From NCBI GenBank assembly GCA_002013415.1, contig MAEX01000005.1, positions 124,001 to 188,000 of the forward strand: 64,000 bases of DNA. Reading direction: 5' to 3'. Under the pieces are notes generated by a model, which worked only from the letters and a program-made list of their open reading frames with translations, was not told the origin of the DNA and searched no databases. Positions 25,300 to 33,607 of this stretch are shown here, piece after piece. This DNA is from Mycobacterium sp. D16Q14 (GTDB lineage: Bacteria > Actinomycetota > Actinomycetes > Mycobacteriales > Mycobacteriaceae). Each line of letters begins with the position of its first letter. Within the stretch, counting starts at the first letter, position 1. Made by a program: the position numbers and the translations under genes.

Positions 25300-25323
25300 C
25301 TCTACCAACTGAGCTATAGGGGC
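25248..25323 (-). tRNA. lysT: tRNA-Lys (anticodon UUU)
   Basis: Minus strand folds as a cloverleaf: acceptor GCCCCTA pairs with TGGGGGC, D-arm with AGCTCAGTTGGTAGAGC, anticodon stem ACGGA/TCCGC region with loop CTTTTAA (anticodon TTT) and T-arm GGTTCGAGCC. CCA is encoded (25248-25250 on plus as TGG). The 3' half abuts the phage-repressor remnant, so this gene is a likely integration site. Confidence 0.93.
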
Positions 25324-25463
25324 GTGCCGAGACAGAATACTGGTCGCGCCGGTGAGTCAGCGCCGAGGTAATCCGGTTTGGGTTCTGGGGAGGTTGTGCC
25401 CTAAGCTAGGCGAGCTCCCAACGTGACCACGTTGATGAGTACCCCGGAGTGATTCGGACATGG

Positions 25464-25536
25464 GCCCCCATCGTCTAGTGGCCTAGGACGCCGCCCTTTC
25501 ACGGCGGTAGCACGGGTTCGAATCCCGTTGGGGGTA
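25464..25536 (+). tRNA. gluT: tRNA-Glu (anticodon UUC)
   Basis: Cloverleaf of 73 nt: acceptor GCCCCCA pairs with TGGGGGT, anticodon stem CCGCC/GGCGG with loop CTTTCAC (anticodon TTC), T-loop GGTTCGAATC. Discriminator A; CCA is not encoded. First of three tandem tRNA genes that match the Glu-Asp-Phe cluster of mycobacteria. Confidence 0.93.
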
Positions 25537-25565
25537 CGCAACCAGTCATACTGGGAGCAGAGTAA

Positions 25566-25642
25566 GGCCCTGTGGCGCAGTTGGTTAGCGCGCCGCCCTG
25601 TCACGGCGGAGGTCGCGGGTTCGAGTCCCGTCAGGGTCGCCA
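25566..25642 (+). tRNA. aspT: tRNA-Asp (anticodon GUC)
   Basis: 77 nt including an encoded CCA. Acceptor GGCCCTG pairs with CAGGGTC, anticodon stem CCGCC/GGCGG with loop CTGTCAC (anticodon GTC), T-loop GGTTCGAGTC, discriminator G. It lies 29 nt after tRNA-Glu. Confidence 0.93.
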
Positions 25643-25676
25643 GTACGGCGAGGCAGTTTCTGTGGATCTGCCGTCC

Positions 25677-25753
25677 GGCCAGGTAGCTCAGTTGGTACGA
25701 GCGTCCGCCTGAAAAGCGGAAGGTCGCCGGTTCGATCCCGGCCCTGGCCACCA
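25677..25753 (+). tRNA. pheU: tRNA-Phe (anticodon GAA)
   Basis: 77 nt including an encoded CCA. Acceptor GGCCAGG pairs with CCTGGCC, anticodon stem TCCGC/GCGGA with loop CTGAAAA (anticodon GAA), T-loop GGTTCGATCC, discriminator A. It lies 34 nt after tRNA-Asp and is followed within 5 nt by a terminator. Confidence 0.93.
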
Positions 25754-25757
25754 TGAG

Positions 25758-25783
25758 AGCCCGCTGGTGACAGCGGGCTTTTC
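25758..25783 (+). terminator. Rho-independent terminator of the tRNA cluster
   Basis: AGCCCGCTG (25758-25766), loop GTGA, CAGCGGGCT (25771-25779), then a TTTTCT run. A 9-bp perfect stem with U tract directly after tRNA-Phe ends the Glu-Asp-Phe transcript. Confidence 0.9.
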
Positions 25784-25843
25784 TCGTATCTGGGGCATGC
25801 ACGTCTGTGGGGCGTACACGGTCTTTTTCCGCTGTGGACAGAC

Positions 25844-26269
25844 CTACTTGCGGCGCTGCGCCCAGGCTTCGCGCATCTCACGGTTGAACCGCCAGCCGAT
25901 GCCGTCGAGCGGATTCCACGACCGGCTGCCCTTGACCCGGTGGCGGTAGTAGGCCGGGCCCGCCAGAATCATGTACACCGCGCCATTGGTGCCGAATCCT
26001 CCGAATCCCAGCCCAGGGAAGGCGAGGTACACCACCACCCCAAGGAACAGGCCTAACAGCATTATGGTTATGGCTTTCCGCCACATGCCCTTCACGGAGA
26101 AGTAGATGGGCCCGAAAAACAGTGCTGGCAGATTGATGGCCGACCGCATCCTGACCGCGAAAGGACGGGCTCTGGCCCCCGCGACCGCTTCCGGGGTGAA
26201 CCGGGTGCCGTTAGCGGTCGTAGAAATCGAACTTGAGCCGCCAGTAGGCCGAGAGTTCGCTGCGGTCAT
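25844..26269 (-). CDS. Small membrane protein, DUF2628-like
   Basis: A 141-residue protein. The first about 40 residues are polar. Two or three hydrophobic helices follow (LPALFFGPIYFSVKGMWRKAI, then MLLGLFLGVVVYLAFPGLGF, and MILAGPAYYRHRVKG). The FFGPIYFxxKGMWRKA pattern resembles DUF2628 proteins of unknown function. The C-terminus WNPLDGIGWRFNREMREAWAQR is basic and soluble. It is convergent with the tRNA cluster. The ATG at 26269 is the probable start. Confidence 0.6.
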   Translation of the reverse strand: MTAANSRPTGGSSSISTTANGTRFTPEAVAGARARPFAVRMRSAINLPALFFGPIYFSVKGMWRKAITIMLLGLFLGVVVYLAFPGLGFGGFGTNGAVYMILAGPAYYRHRVKGSRSWNPLDGIGWRFNREMREAWAQRRK

Positions 26270-26829
26270 CGGTCGCCGTCACGGTCAGCAACCTAGCAAA
26301 TTCGTATAGGTTGTTGCATAGTGCTGCGCTCTGTCACCGAGTCAGGCGCGCCGGCTCGCGCCGATTAGCCATAGGTCAGGTTGGACGCCGCAATGGTGTG
26401 CCTGTACTCCCCTTGTCTCCCGGCATGGCCCACACCCGTGATGTTTGCTGCCGCCTTTGAGTGCACTGGGCGGCGGTATCAAGCTCGCAGTGCGGGGCGC
26501 CACTTCAGTAACCGTCGTGGAGTTCGATGGCTCGATGAAGCGGTTCTCGGAGCCGGTGCTCGCGGTAATCGCTGCGCTTGGAGTTGTTGCCGGGGCCGTT
26601 GAGCGTGTGTTGGCTTCTCGTGGCGGCTAGAACAGTTGGTGGCAGCAGCTGAACGGGGGCCGCAGAGGTCGCTGCCGCTTGGGTCCCAGTTGTTCCTTCT
26701 GGAGCTGGCTCAGCTGCGGAACCGGCGCCAGTGCCTCGCGGTGGCGATTGCGGTGTGTGTGCCGCCAGCGATTATCGAGACTATCCTGCGTCGAATCGTT
26801 CTCAATGACCGTGGTCGCGGCGGTGGTGT
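26270..26829. other. 560-bp gap with no convincing gene
   Basis: Only short frames are present. A plus-strand TTG-start frame at 26445-26630 (61 residues) reads LALxGGIKLAVRGATSVTVVEFDG-like with a hydrophobic VLAVIAALGVVAGAVERVL end; it has no ribosome binding site and may be a small gene or a remnant. A second plus-strand frame at 26636-27178 overlaps the PPE gene antisense and is not supported. The gap lies downstream of the PPE gene. Confidence 0.4.
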
Positions 26830-28299
26830 TCAGCGCGGATCGATGCCATCCGGATCCCAGGTGTTCGGAATCATCGGCGCACGAGCCCCCTCGCTGAGAT
26901 CATCACTGCGGCCCAATGTCGCCAATCCCGCGGCTGCCCTGTCTTGTCTGGATGCAGTACCGGTGAACCCCATTGGTCCGGCACCGCGGTGTGAAGCCGT
27001 CGCGGAAGGCTCATCCCTGTCAAAGGTTACGGTGGCGTCCATGTCCATGTATTCGACAGCGCGACCTTCCTGCTTGCTCCGATCGTGTCGTCGGCGTGCC
27101 TGTCGAGCTGCCGCTGTCGCAGCAGTCGCCGCCCGTTCTGATGCTGAGTTCCTGGCTGCAGCACTGGATCTCGTGTGAACCTGGCTCGCCAATGCCAATC
27201 CGGCGCCGATGCGGGGGCCGCCGCCGACGGCATAGGGGAAGGAGAAGCCTGGATCGCCGACAGGTGGTGGAGGCGACGGCGCGGGCGCGGTGCTGGTGAC
27301 GGTTGACGCCCCGGTACCAGCGGGTGCCGGAACCGGAGCCGATGGCGATGGGCCGCTTGTCGGGGCCGTCCCTGCCGCCGCCGCTGTCGGAGGTTCCTCA
27401 ATGGGACTCGGTTCGGCGACAAGAGCATCCGGAGACGGTTGGATGCCTGCCAGCCCGGCCAACCCGGCCACCGAGGCAAGGCTGGCGATCGCCAGAGCCA
27501 GCGCGGGCTGGATCAGGGCGGGGGCGAACTGACCGATTGTCGAAGCTAGTTGTGCGGCATGAAAAGCCACGTCCGCCAGCACTAAAGGAAGGTTGGTCAA
27601 CAGCGCGGCCGGATCGGTCAGCAGGTTGTTCCACAGCAGCTCAATATGTTCAACCATCTCACCGGCGACGTGCACCCACCACTCCGGGTCGGTGGGGTCC
27701 AGGTCCCCGTGACCGTGGTCGTCGTCGTGCTCGTGCTCGTGCTCATGGTCGTGCTCGTGGCTGTGCAGGATCGGCGGTGGCGGCGTAGCGGGCGGTGTGG
27801 ACGCCAGCGCGACATCGGAGGCGGTTTGGTACGCCGCCATCGTGGTGGCGGCCTGGACCCACATGCGGACGTAGTCGGCCTCGGTGGCCACGATGGGAAT
27901 GGTATTGATACCAAAGAAGTTTGTGGCCATCAACGCCGCGTGTGTGGCGTGGTTGGCGGCCAACTCGGCAAGGGTCGGCATGATCGCGAGTGCCGAGCTG
28001 TAGGCGCCGGCCGCGGCCCCGTGCTGAGCGGCCCGGCCACTGCTTTCGATGGCGCCTTGGGTCAGCCACTCCAGGTATGGAACGTGCGCCGCCACGTACA
28101 TGTCCGCACTGGGGCCCTGCCACGCCGCCGCATGGGTAGCGGCCAGAATTGCGCGAAGTTCGTCGGCGGTCGCGGTGTAATGCGCACTCAGCGAAGACCA
28201 TTCGGCAGCGGCGGCGAGCAGAGGCCCGGGGCCCGGACCTCCGCTGAGCAGGGCCGAATGCACCTCCGGCGGAGACGCCATCCACACCGGCATAGCCAT
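26830..28299 (-). CDS. PPE-family protein with histidine-rich linker
   Basis: A 489-residue PPE protein, presumably secreted by a type VII system. The PPE domain spans residues about 1-165, with PPE at 10-12 and WQG at 60-62. Between residues 179 and 197 there are nine histidines alternating with Glu/Asp, a likely zinc or other metal ligand patch. A hydrophobic segment (about 260-285) and a low-complexity Ala/Pro/Thr/Ser region follow, then a polar Arg-rich C-terminus. No PE gene is adjacent. The AT-rich palindrome about 21 bp upstream of the start may bind a Fur-family metal regulator, which would fit metal-dependent expression. Confidence 0.88.
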   Translation of the reverse strand: MAMPVWMASPPEVHSALLSGGPGPGPLLAAAAEWSSLSAHYTATADELRAILAATHAAAWQGPSADMYVAAHVPYLEWLTQGAIESSGRAAQHGAAAGAYSSALAIMPTLAELAANHATHAALMATNFFGINTIPIVATEADYVRMWVQAATTMAAYQTASDVALASTPPATPPPPILHSHEHDHEHEHEHDDDHGHGDLDPTDPEWWVHVAGEMVEHIELLWNNLLTDPAALLTNLPLVLADVAFHAAQLASTIGQFAPALIQPALALAIASLASVAGLAGLAGIQPSPDALVAEPSPIEEPPTAAAAGTAPTSGPSPSAPVPAPAGTGASTVTSTAPAPSPPPPVGDPGFSFPYAVGGGPRIGAGLALASQVHTRSSAAARNSASERAATAATAAARQARRRHDRSKQEGRAVEYMDMDATVTFDRDEPSATASHRGAGPMGFTGTASRQDRAAAGLATLGRSDDLSEGARAPMIPNTWDPDGIDPR

Positions 28300-28319
28300 C
28301 CCGCACCCTCCGCAGCACT

Positions 28320-28344
28320 AATGACAACGATAACGATATTCATT
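28320..28344. promoter_or_regulatory. Fur/Zur-like AT-rich palindrome upstream of PPE gene
   Basis: An AT-rich 25-bp element with outer arms AATGA (28320-28324) and TCATT (28340-28344), with the imperfect interior CAACGATAACGATAT. It begins 21 bp before the PPE start. The size, AT content and ATGA...TCAT arms resemble mycobacterial zinc-uptake-regulator boxes. Assignment to Zur is inferred. Confidence 0.45.
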
Positions 28345-28513
28345 TATATTAGCGTGCGGGGTTCTAGGTCATGCCGGTACCCCGTAGGCGTTCGGTGCAT
28401 TCCGTCCCAGATTCGACAAATCTGAAGCCTCGAGTATTAGAGAGCTGTTGTGGGCCAGCGATATTCAGAAATTCAGCAGATCGTTATCGCCGGCAGACAC
28501 CGTTAGGCGTCGT

Positions 28514-29404
28514 TCAGACGAGCGCTTGCCGCAGGCTTCGGCAGGCCTTGGCCACGAAGTCCTTCGATACCTGCGCCCACGGTGCGAATCTGTCGAAACC
28601 GTGGAAGGCGCCCTCGACCACTTCCAGCTCGCACGGCACCCCGGCAGCTCGTAGGCGTTCGGCGTACGTGAGGTCCTCATCGTGGAACAGGTCTGCGGTC
28701 CCGATGCCCAGCCATGCCGGCGCCAACCCCGCCAGATCGGGGCGGCGGCCCGGCACCGCGACATCGGGGTCTGCGTCGCCCAGATATGAATCCCAGCCAA
28801 ACCGGTTGCTTTTGTTGGTCCACATCCGCAGCGTGGTTTCGTCGACATCGGTGCGCGCGGCGGTGCGATCATCGAGCATCGGGTAGACCAACAGCTGCAT
28901 GGCGGGGGCAACCTCTCCGCGATCGCGTGCCAGCAGCGCCAGTGCCGCGGTCAGTCCGCCCCCGGCGCTGGCGCCGCCGATGGCGATACGGGTCGGGTCG
29001 ATCCAGCCCTGCACGGATAACCAGCGCAGCGCGGCATAGCAGTCCTCGATGGGGGTGGGGTAAGGATGTTCGGGCGCGAGCCGATAGTCGACGGATACGA
29101 CGGGAAGCCCCGTCTCCCGCATCACCTTGCGGCAGAAGAGGTCGTCCTGGCGGGCGGTGCCCATCACGTAGCCGCCGCCGTGAATCCACAGCAGGGCCGG
29201 GGACGGTTCGTTGAGGTTCTTGGGCACGTGTGCGCGGACGGTCACGTCGTCGTTGACCGTCATGGTCCGTATCCCGAATCGCGGAAGCACCCCCGAGGCG
29301 CGGATAACAGCGCGTAGCGTCGACAGCGTTCGCGGAAGGCCGACCTGCCGTGGAAACACCTTGGCGGCCAAGCGGAGATTGGGATGAATGTCAGGGGACG
29401 ACAC
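28514..29404 (-). CDS. Alpha/beta hydrolase, hormone-sensitive-lipase-like
   Basis: A 296-residue esterase or lipase of the HSL family. The oxyanion motif is WIHGGGYVMG (about residues 93-102), the nucleophile elbow is GASAGGG (about 164-170), an acid in FHDEDL and the catalytic His in GAFHGFDRF complete the triad. The GTG at 29404 is chosen over an upstream start that would add 40 unlikely residues. It is divergent from an SDR gene. Substrate unknown; short acyl esters are typical. Confidence 0.85.
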   Translation of the reverse strand: MSSPDIHPNLRLAAKVFPRQVGLPRTLSTLRAVIRASGVLPRFGIRTMTVNDDVTVRAHVPKNLNEPSPALLWIHGGGYVMGTARQDDLFCRKVMRETGLPVVSVDYRLAPEHPYPTPIEDCYAALRWLSVQGWIDPTRIAIGGASAGGGLTAALALLARDRGEVAPAMQLLVYPMLDDRTAARTDVDETTLRMWTNKSNRFGWDSYLGDADPDVAVPGRRPDLAGLAPAWLGIGTADLFHDEDLTYAERLRAAGVPCELEVVEGAFHGFDRFAPWAQVSKDFVAKACRSLRQALV

Positions 29405-29511
29405 ACAGCGAGTATGCCGGGGGTATGGGCATACCGTGCACGAATCGGACAGGTGGGAATGTTTCGGACCCCGGTCCTCTTGTCTTGTGAGTACCGACCG
29501 AAGGGATCGAC

Positions 29512-30255
29512 ATGACTCAGCCACTCAAGGGCCGCCGCGCCTTCGTCACCGGTGGATCGCGCGGAATCGGCGCGGGCATCGTGCGCAGGCTCGCCGCGGA
29601 CGGCGCGGAGGTCGTCTTCACGTTTTCCAGTTCCCCACAGCAGGCTGCCGAGGTGGTGGCCGAGATCGAGAAGTCCGGCGGGCGTGCCAAAGCCATCAAG
29701 GCCGATGTCGCCGACCCCGATCAACTTGCGGGCGCCGTCAACGAGGCAGCGGAACACCTTGGGGGGCTGGATATTCTGGTCAACAACGCCGGGATCGCCA
29801 GTTTTGGTGATATCGACACGGCCACCTTGGAGGACTTCGACAAGATCGTCGCGGTGAATGTGCGGGCCGTCTTCGCCGCCATCAAGGCCGCGTCCCCGCA
29901 CCTGCAGGATGGCGGCAGGATCGTCACCATCGGAAGCATCAACGGTGACCGCTCGCCCACGGCCAACGCGTCGCTGTACTCGATGTCGAAGGCCGCCGTC
30001 GCCGGCCTCACCCGAGGGCTGGCGCGTGAGCTCGGGCCTCGCGGTATCACCATCAACAACGTTCAGCCGGGTCCCGTGGCCACCGATATGAACCCCGAGG
30101 ACGGCGCGCTGGCCGAGATTCTGCGACCCAACATCGCGGTCGGGCGCTACGGCCACCCGCGCGATATCGCCAGTCTGGTGAGCTACCTGGCTTCCGAGGA
30201 GGCGTGGTACATCACGGGAACCGCCATCAACATCGACGGGGGATTCACCGTCTAG
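29512..30255 (+). CDS. SDR oxidoreductase (3-oxoacyl-ACP reductase-like)
   Basis: A 247-residue classical SDR. NADP site TGGSRGIGAGIV (about residues 12-23), NNAG (89-92), active-site YSMSKAAV (Tyr and Lys about 156-160) and IDGGF at the C-terminus. It is similar to FabG-type reductases, but the physiological substrate is unknown. It begins 107 bp from the divergent hydrolase start and is followed 28 bp later by an SRPBCC gene. Confidence 0.88.
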   Translation: MTQPLKGRRAFVTGGSRGIGAGIVRRLAADGAEVVFTFSSSPQQAAEVVAEIEKSGGRAKAIKADVADPDQLAGAVNEAAEHLGGLDILVNNAGIASFGDIDTATLEDFDKIVAVNVRAVFAAIKAASPHLQDGGRIVTIGSINGDRSPTANASLYSMSKAAVAGLTRGLARELGPRGITINNVQPGPVATDMNPEDGALAEILRPNIAVGRYGHPRDIASLVSYLASEEAWYITGTAINIDGGFTV

Positions 30256-30283
30256 GGCTACGCGGGTCGCTAGGGTCAGATCC

Positions 30284-30721
30284 ATGGCCACTAGCGACAG
30301 CCGGGAAATCGTCATCGAAGCGACCCCCGAACAAATCATGGACGTCATCGCCGATTTCGGGGTACTGCCGAAATGGTCTTCGGCGCACCAGAGTTCAACG
30401 GTGTTGACGACAGGGGAGGACGGGCGTCCGCATGAGGTGAAGATGAGGGTGAAGACGGCCGGTATCACCGACGAACAAACCGTTGCCTACAGCTGGGGGC
30501 CGGACACCGTCAGCTGGACACTGGTCAAGGCCAGCCAGCAGCGCCGTCAAGACGGCAAATACACGTTCACGGTCAAGGGTGACAAGACGCACGTCAAGTT
30601 CGAGCTGACGGTCGACCCGCTGATCCCCCTGCCCGGATTTGTGCTGAAGCGGGCCATCAAGGGCGCCATGGAAACCGCGACCGACGGGCTGCGCAAGCAG
30701 GTTCTTGCCACCTATCGATAG
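30284..30721 (+). CDS. SRPBCC/START-like lipid-binding protein
   Basis: A 145-residue protein with the SRPBCC fold: an opening strand SREIVIEATPEQIMDVIADFG, then VLPKWSSAH, a long central sheet, and the C-terminal helix AMETATDGLRKQVL that closes the pocket. These proteins bind hydrophobic ligands; some act as cyclases. No active-site residues can be assigned. It is in tandem with the SDR, which suggests a shared substrate. Confidence 0.75.
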   Translation: MATSDSREIVIEATPEQIMDVIADFGVLPKWSSAHQSSTVLTTGEDGRPHEVKMRVKTAGITDEQTVAYSWGPDTVSWTLVKASQQRRQDGKYTFTVKGDKTHVKFELTVDPLIPLPGFVLKRAIKGAMETATDGLRKQVLATYR

Positions 30722-30790
30722 GGCCTTCCCTCCGCTGCCGCGCCCTAGTATCGTTATTTCCAATATCGAAACTAGGGGGATGGTCGGATA

Positions 30791-31390
30791 GTGGACAGAC
30801 GTCAGGGTGGACGCCCCCGCGACCCCGACAAGGACGACGCGGTGCGTGAGACGGTGCGTCAGATGCTGGCCACCGAGGGGTATCAGGGCACCACTATCCC
30901 CGCGGTGGCGCGCGCTGCCGGAATCGGTGCACCCACCATCTACCGGCGTTGGCCCACTCAGGCCGACATGGTGGAAAGCGCGATCGCCCATCGCCCCTGG
31001 CCCGCGGCGCTGGCCGAGCCTGCCGAATTTGAGGATCACCTGCCTGTTTTGGTGCGATCCGTGGTCGAATACTTCGCCGATCCGGCCACCCGGGCGGCGA
31101 TGCCGGGACTCCTCGTTGAGTACTACCGCGAACCGAGCCGGTATGCGGGTTTGGTGGAGCGCACCGAAACGCCTTTGCGCGAGGCATTTCGGGCGGCACA
31201 CACCGAGGCTGTCGCCGTCGGCCGGTGCGCGGACCAGCCGGGGGCAGACGCACTCTTCGACACCATCGTGGGCATGGCTGTGTACCACGGCGTGCTGCGC
31301 GGTACTGCCGACGATGCGCTCATCGAACAGATTCTTGGCGTGGTGTGTGCCGCGAGTTTTGTGGATCAGCGAAAAGTTAGGGAACGATGA
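30791..31390 (+). CDS. TetR-family regulator
   Basis: A 199-residue regulator. The HTH lies at residues about 15-62, with GTTIPAVARAAGIGAPTIYRRWP. The C-domain is of the common TetR_C_11 type. GTG start at 30791. Its stop overlaps the ATG of the next SDR gene (31387-31390), so it is cotranscribed with the SDR and enoyl-CoA hydratase genes that it probably regulates. Confidence 0.88.
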   Translation: MDRRQGGRPRDPDKDDAVRETVRQMLATEGYQGTTIPAVARAAGIGAPTIYRRWPTQADMVESAIAHRPWPAALAEPAEFEDHLPVLVRSVVEYFADPATRAAMPGLLVEYYREPSRYAGLVERTETPLREAFRAAHTEAVAVGRCADQPGADALFDTIVGMAVYHGVLRGTADDALIEQILGVVCAASFVDQRKVRER

Positions 31391-32157
31391 ACCGGGAAAC
31401 CTTCTCCAGCCTGTTCGACCTCACGGGGCGTACTGCGATCGTCACCGGCGGCACCCGCGGGATCGGACGCGCACTCGCGGAAGGCTATGCCTGCGCGGGC
31501 GCCAATGTCGTTGTCGCAAGCCGCAAACCAGAATCATGTTCCGAGACCGTCGAGCACCTGCGCGCGCTGGGTGGGCGGGCCCTGGGTGTATCGACACACA
31601 CCGGTGACATCGAGTCCCTGGAACATTTGGTGCGGGCCACCGTGGAGGAATTCGGCGGTATCGACATTGTGGTAAACAATGCTGCCAATGCCCTGACCGA
31701 GCCGGTCGGTGCCTTCACCGTGGACGGCTGGGATAAGTCCTTCGGTGTGAACCTGCGCGGTCCGGTATTCCTGGTGCAGGCCGCGCTGCCGCATCTGGTG
31801 GCCAGCCCACACGCCGCCGTGCTCAACGTAGTATCAGTGGGCGCCTTCATGTTTGGGCAGGGAGTCTCCATGTACTCGGCGGCCAAAGCCGCCCTCGTCT
31901 CCTACACCCGGTCCGCGGCAGCCGAGCTCGCTTCGCAGGGTGTGCGTGTCAACGCACTGGCCCCCGGCGCGATCGATACCGATATGGTGCGCAAGACCCC
32001 GCCGGCGGAGGTGGAACGCATGGCGAATGCCAACCACCTCAAACGGCTCGGACTTCCCGACGAGATGGTGGGCACCGCACTACTTTTGACATCCGACGCG
32101 GGCAGCTACATCACCGGCCAGACCATCATCGCCGACGGCGGGCTGGTGGCCCGATGA
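31387..32157 (+). CDS. SDR oxidoreductase
   Basis: A 256-residue classical SDR. TGGTRGIGRAL is the nucleotide loop, NNAA replaces NNAG at about residues 97-100, YSAAKAAL (about 162-169) contains the catalytic Tyr and Lys and IADGGL ends the protein. It resembles 3-hydroxyacyl-CoA dehydrogenase-type SDRs, and the next gene is an enoyl-CoA hydratase (4-nt overlap), so a role in acyl-CoA degradation is likely. Confidence 0.87.
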   Translation: MNRETFSSLFDLTGRTAIVTGGTRGIGRALAEGYACAGANVVVASRKPESCSETVEHLRALGGRALGVSTHTGDIESLEHLVRATVEEFGGIDIVVNNAANALTEPVGAFTVDGWDKSFGVNLRGPVFLVQAALPHLVASPHAAVLNVVSVGAFMFGQGVSMYSAAKAALVSYTRSAAAELASQGVRVNALAPGAIDTDMVRKTPPAEVERMANANHLKRLGLPDEMVGTALLLTSDAGSYITGQTIIADGGLVAR

Positions 32158-32966
32158 TCCGCACCGAGCATCGCGACAACGGAATCCTGGTGGTCACCAT
32201 CGATCGTCCCGAGCGCCGCAATGCACTCGATCCGCAGACGGTGGCCGAGCTGCACTCCGTGGTCGACAAGGCTGACGGTGATCCGAAGGTCCGTGTGGTG
32301 GTCCTCACCGCTGTCGGTGCTTCCTTTTGTGCCGGAGCCGATCTGAAGTCGCTGCCTACCGATTTCACCAATACCGGTGTCACCTCGACGGCCGCGCTGC
32401 TCGGTGCCACTGACTCGGAGCTGGTCCGCACGCTTGCGGCCCAGGAGCTCATGGCCTCGCTATTTGAACGGATTCACCGGATGCGTCAGCCGGTCATCGC
32501 GGCCGTCAACGGGCACGCGGTCGGCGGCGGGTTCGCGTTGGCACTGGCCTGCGATATCCGGTTCGCCTGTCCGGAAGCTTCTTTCGGGGCCGTGTTCATT
32601 CGTCATGGGGTGTCCAACTGCGATATGGGCACCAGCTATCACCTGCCGCGGCTGGTGGGTGCGGCCCGCGCCGCCGAGCTGATGTTGACGGGACGGGTGT
32701 TCGGTGCCGACGAGGCCCTGCGGATCGGCTTGATCTTCGACGTGGTGCCTGCCGAGAACCTGCTCGACGCCGCACTGGCGAAGGCCGAAGAGATCGCGGT
32801 GCACTCACCCTTGGCGGTGTGGATGACCAAGGAGACGATGTGGCAGACGGTCGATGCGCCGAGCCTGCGACATGCACTGGATCTGGAGAACAGGACTCAG
32901 GTGATGTGCACTGCCACAGGGGAATTGCGCCGGTCCTTCGACGCATTCCGGGAGGGGAGCGCCTAG
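32154..32966 (+). CDS. Enoyl-CoA hydratase/isomerase family protein
   Basis: A 270-residue crotonase. FCAGADLKSLP forms the first oxyanion region, AAVNGHAVGGGFALALACDIR the second, and SFGAVFIRHGVSNCDMG the catalytic region where the usual Glu residues sit. Acts on enoyl-CoA or related thioesters. The 3' end overlaps the stop of a convergent TetR gene by 4 nt. Last gene of the plus-strand unit. Confidence 0.88.
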   Translation: MIRTEHRDNGILVVTIDRPERRNALDPQTVAELHSVVDKADGDPKVRVVVLTAVGASFCAGADLKSLPTDFTNTGVTSTAALLGATDSELVRTLAAQELMASLFERIHRMRQPVIAAVNGHAVGGGFALALACDIRFACPEASFGAVFIRHGVSNCDMGTSYHLPRLVGAARAAELMLTGRVFGADEALRIGLIFDVVPAENLLDAALAKAEEIAVHSPLAVWMTKETMWQTVDAPSLRHALDLENRTQVMCTATGELRRSFDAFREGSA

Positions 32967-33607
32967 TCCTCTCTAGGAGGTCCGGCCAGGATGGCGGTCA
33001 CCATGTCGACGAGCTGCGCATTCATCTGCTCGTCGTCAAGGTAGGTGCCGCTCAAGGACATCAGACGATTGGTGTGCGGAATATCGCCGAGAACCACACA
33101 GGTCAGCGTCACCGCGTGGGTGACGCCAAATCGGATTGACGGCAGTGATGCGTTCGGACGTAGCCGCACGATGAGTTCCTGGAGTCGCGCGGCCTGAGGC
33201 TGGAAACTCACGCTCATCGGGATCAACGCGGGATGACCGCTGATGAGAAGCTTCCCCAAGGTGGAAAGCCATGCGGTTCCGCCTTCTTCGCCGATCTCCG
33301 CCAGCGGGACGACGATAGCCTCGGCGATGGCGCGCAGTGTCCCGGCTTTCTCGGCGACATCCAACAACGTGAACCGGCGCCTCTCTAGTTGGTTCAGGTA
33401 CTTGTCGAGCAGCGCCTCGATGAGACGCTCCTTGGATCCGAAGTGATAGTGCACCGAGGCGACATTGGTGCCCGCAGCCGCCATGATCGCGCGCAGAGAT
33501 ACCGCGTCCACACCGCGCTCGGCGAACAATCGCTCGGCGGCACCGAGCAATCGCTGATCGGTGGAATCGTGCGCAATACCAGTAGGTTCCGCTGCGGTGT
33601 TGGTCAT
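32963..33607 (-). CDS. TetR-family regulator of the thiolase/DUF35 operon
   Basis: A 214-residue regulator with an HTH (residues about 17-63) including VSLRAIMAAAGTNVASVHYHFGSKE. The ATG at 33607 is chosen because it overlaps the ECH stop; an upstream extension would run into the ECH gene. It is the last gene of the operon that holds two DUF35 genes, two thiolase-like genes and an enoyl-CoA hydratase, and probably regulates that operon. Confidence 0.87.
   Translation of the reverse strand: MTNTAAEPTGIAHDSTDQRLLGAAERLFAERGVDAVSLRAIMAAAGTNVASVHYHFGSKERLIEALLDKYLNQLERRRFTLLDVAEKAGTLRAIAEAIVVPLAEIGEEGGTAWLSTLGKLLISGHPALIPMSVSFQPQAARLQELIVRLRPNASLPSIRFGVTHAVTLTCVVLGDIPHTNRLMSLSGTYLDDEQMNAQLVDMVTAILAGPPRED

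Noticed and set aside
26636..27178. 180-codon plus-strand frame that overlaps the PPE gene antisense.
   Set aside because: It follows the PPE coding bias in mirror image, has no ribosome binding site and no recognisable domain.
27646..28425. 259-codon plus-strand frame opposite the PPE gene.
   Set aside because: Its Val-rich repeats are the complement of the PPE His-rich codons (CAC/GTG); it is a shadow frame.
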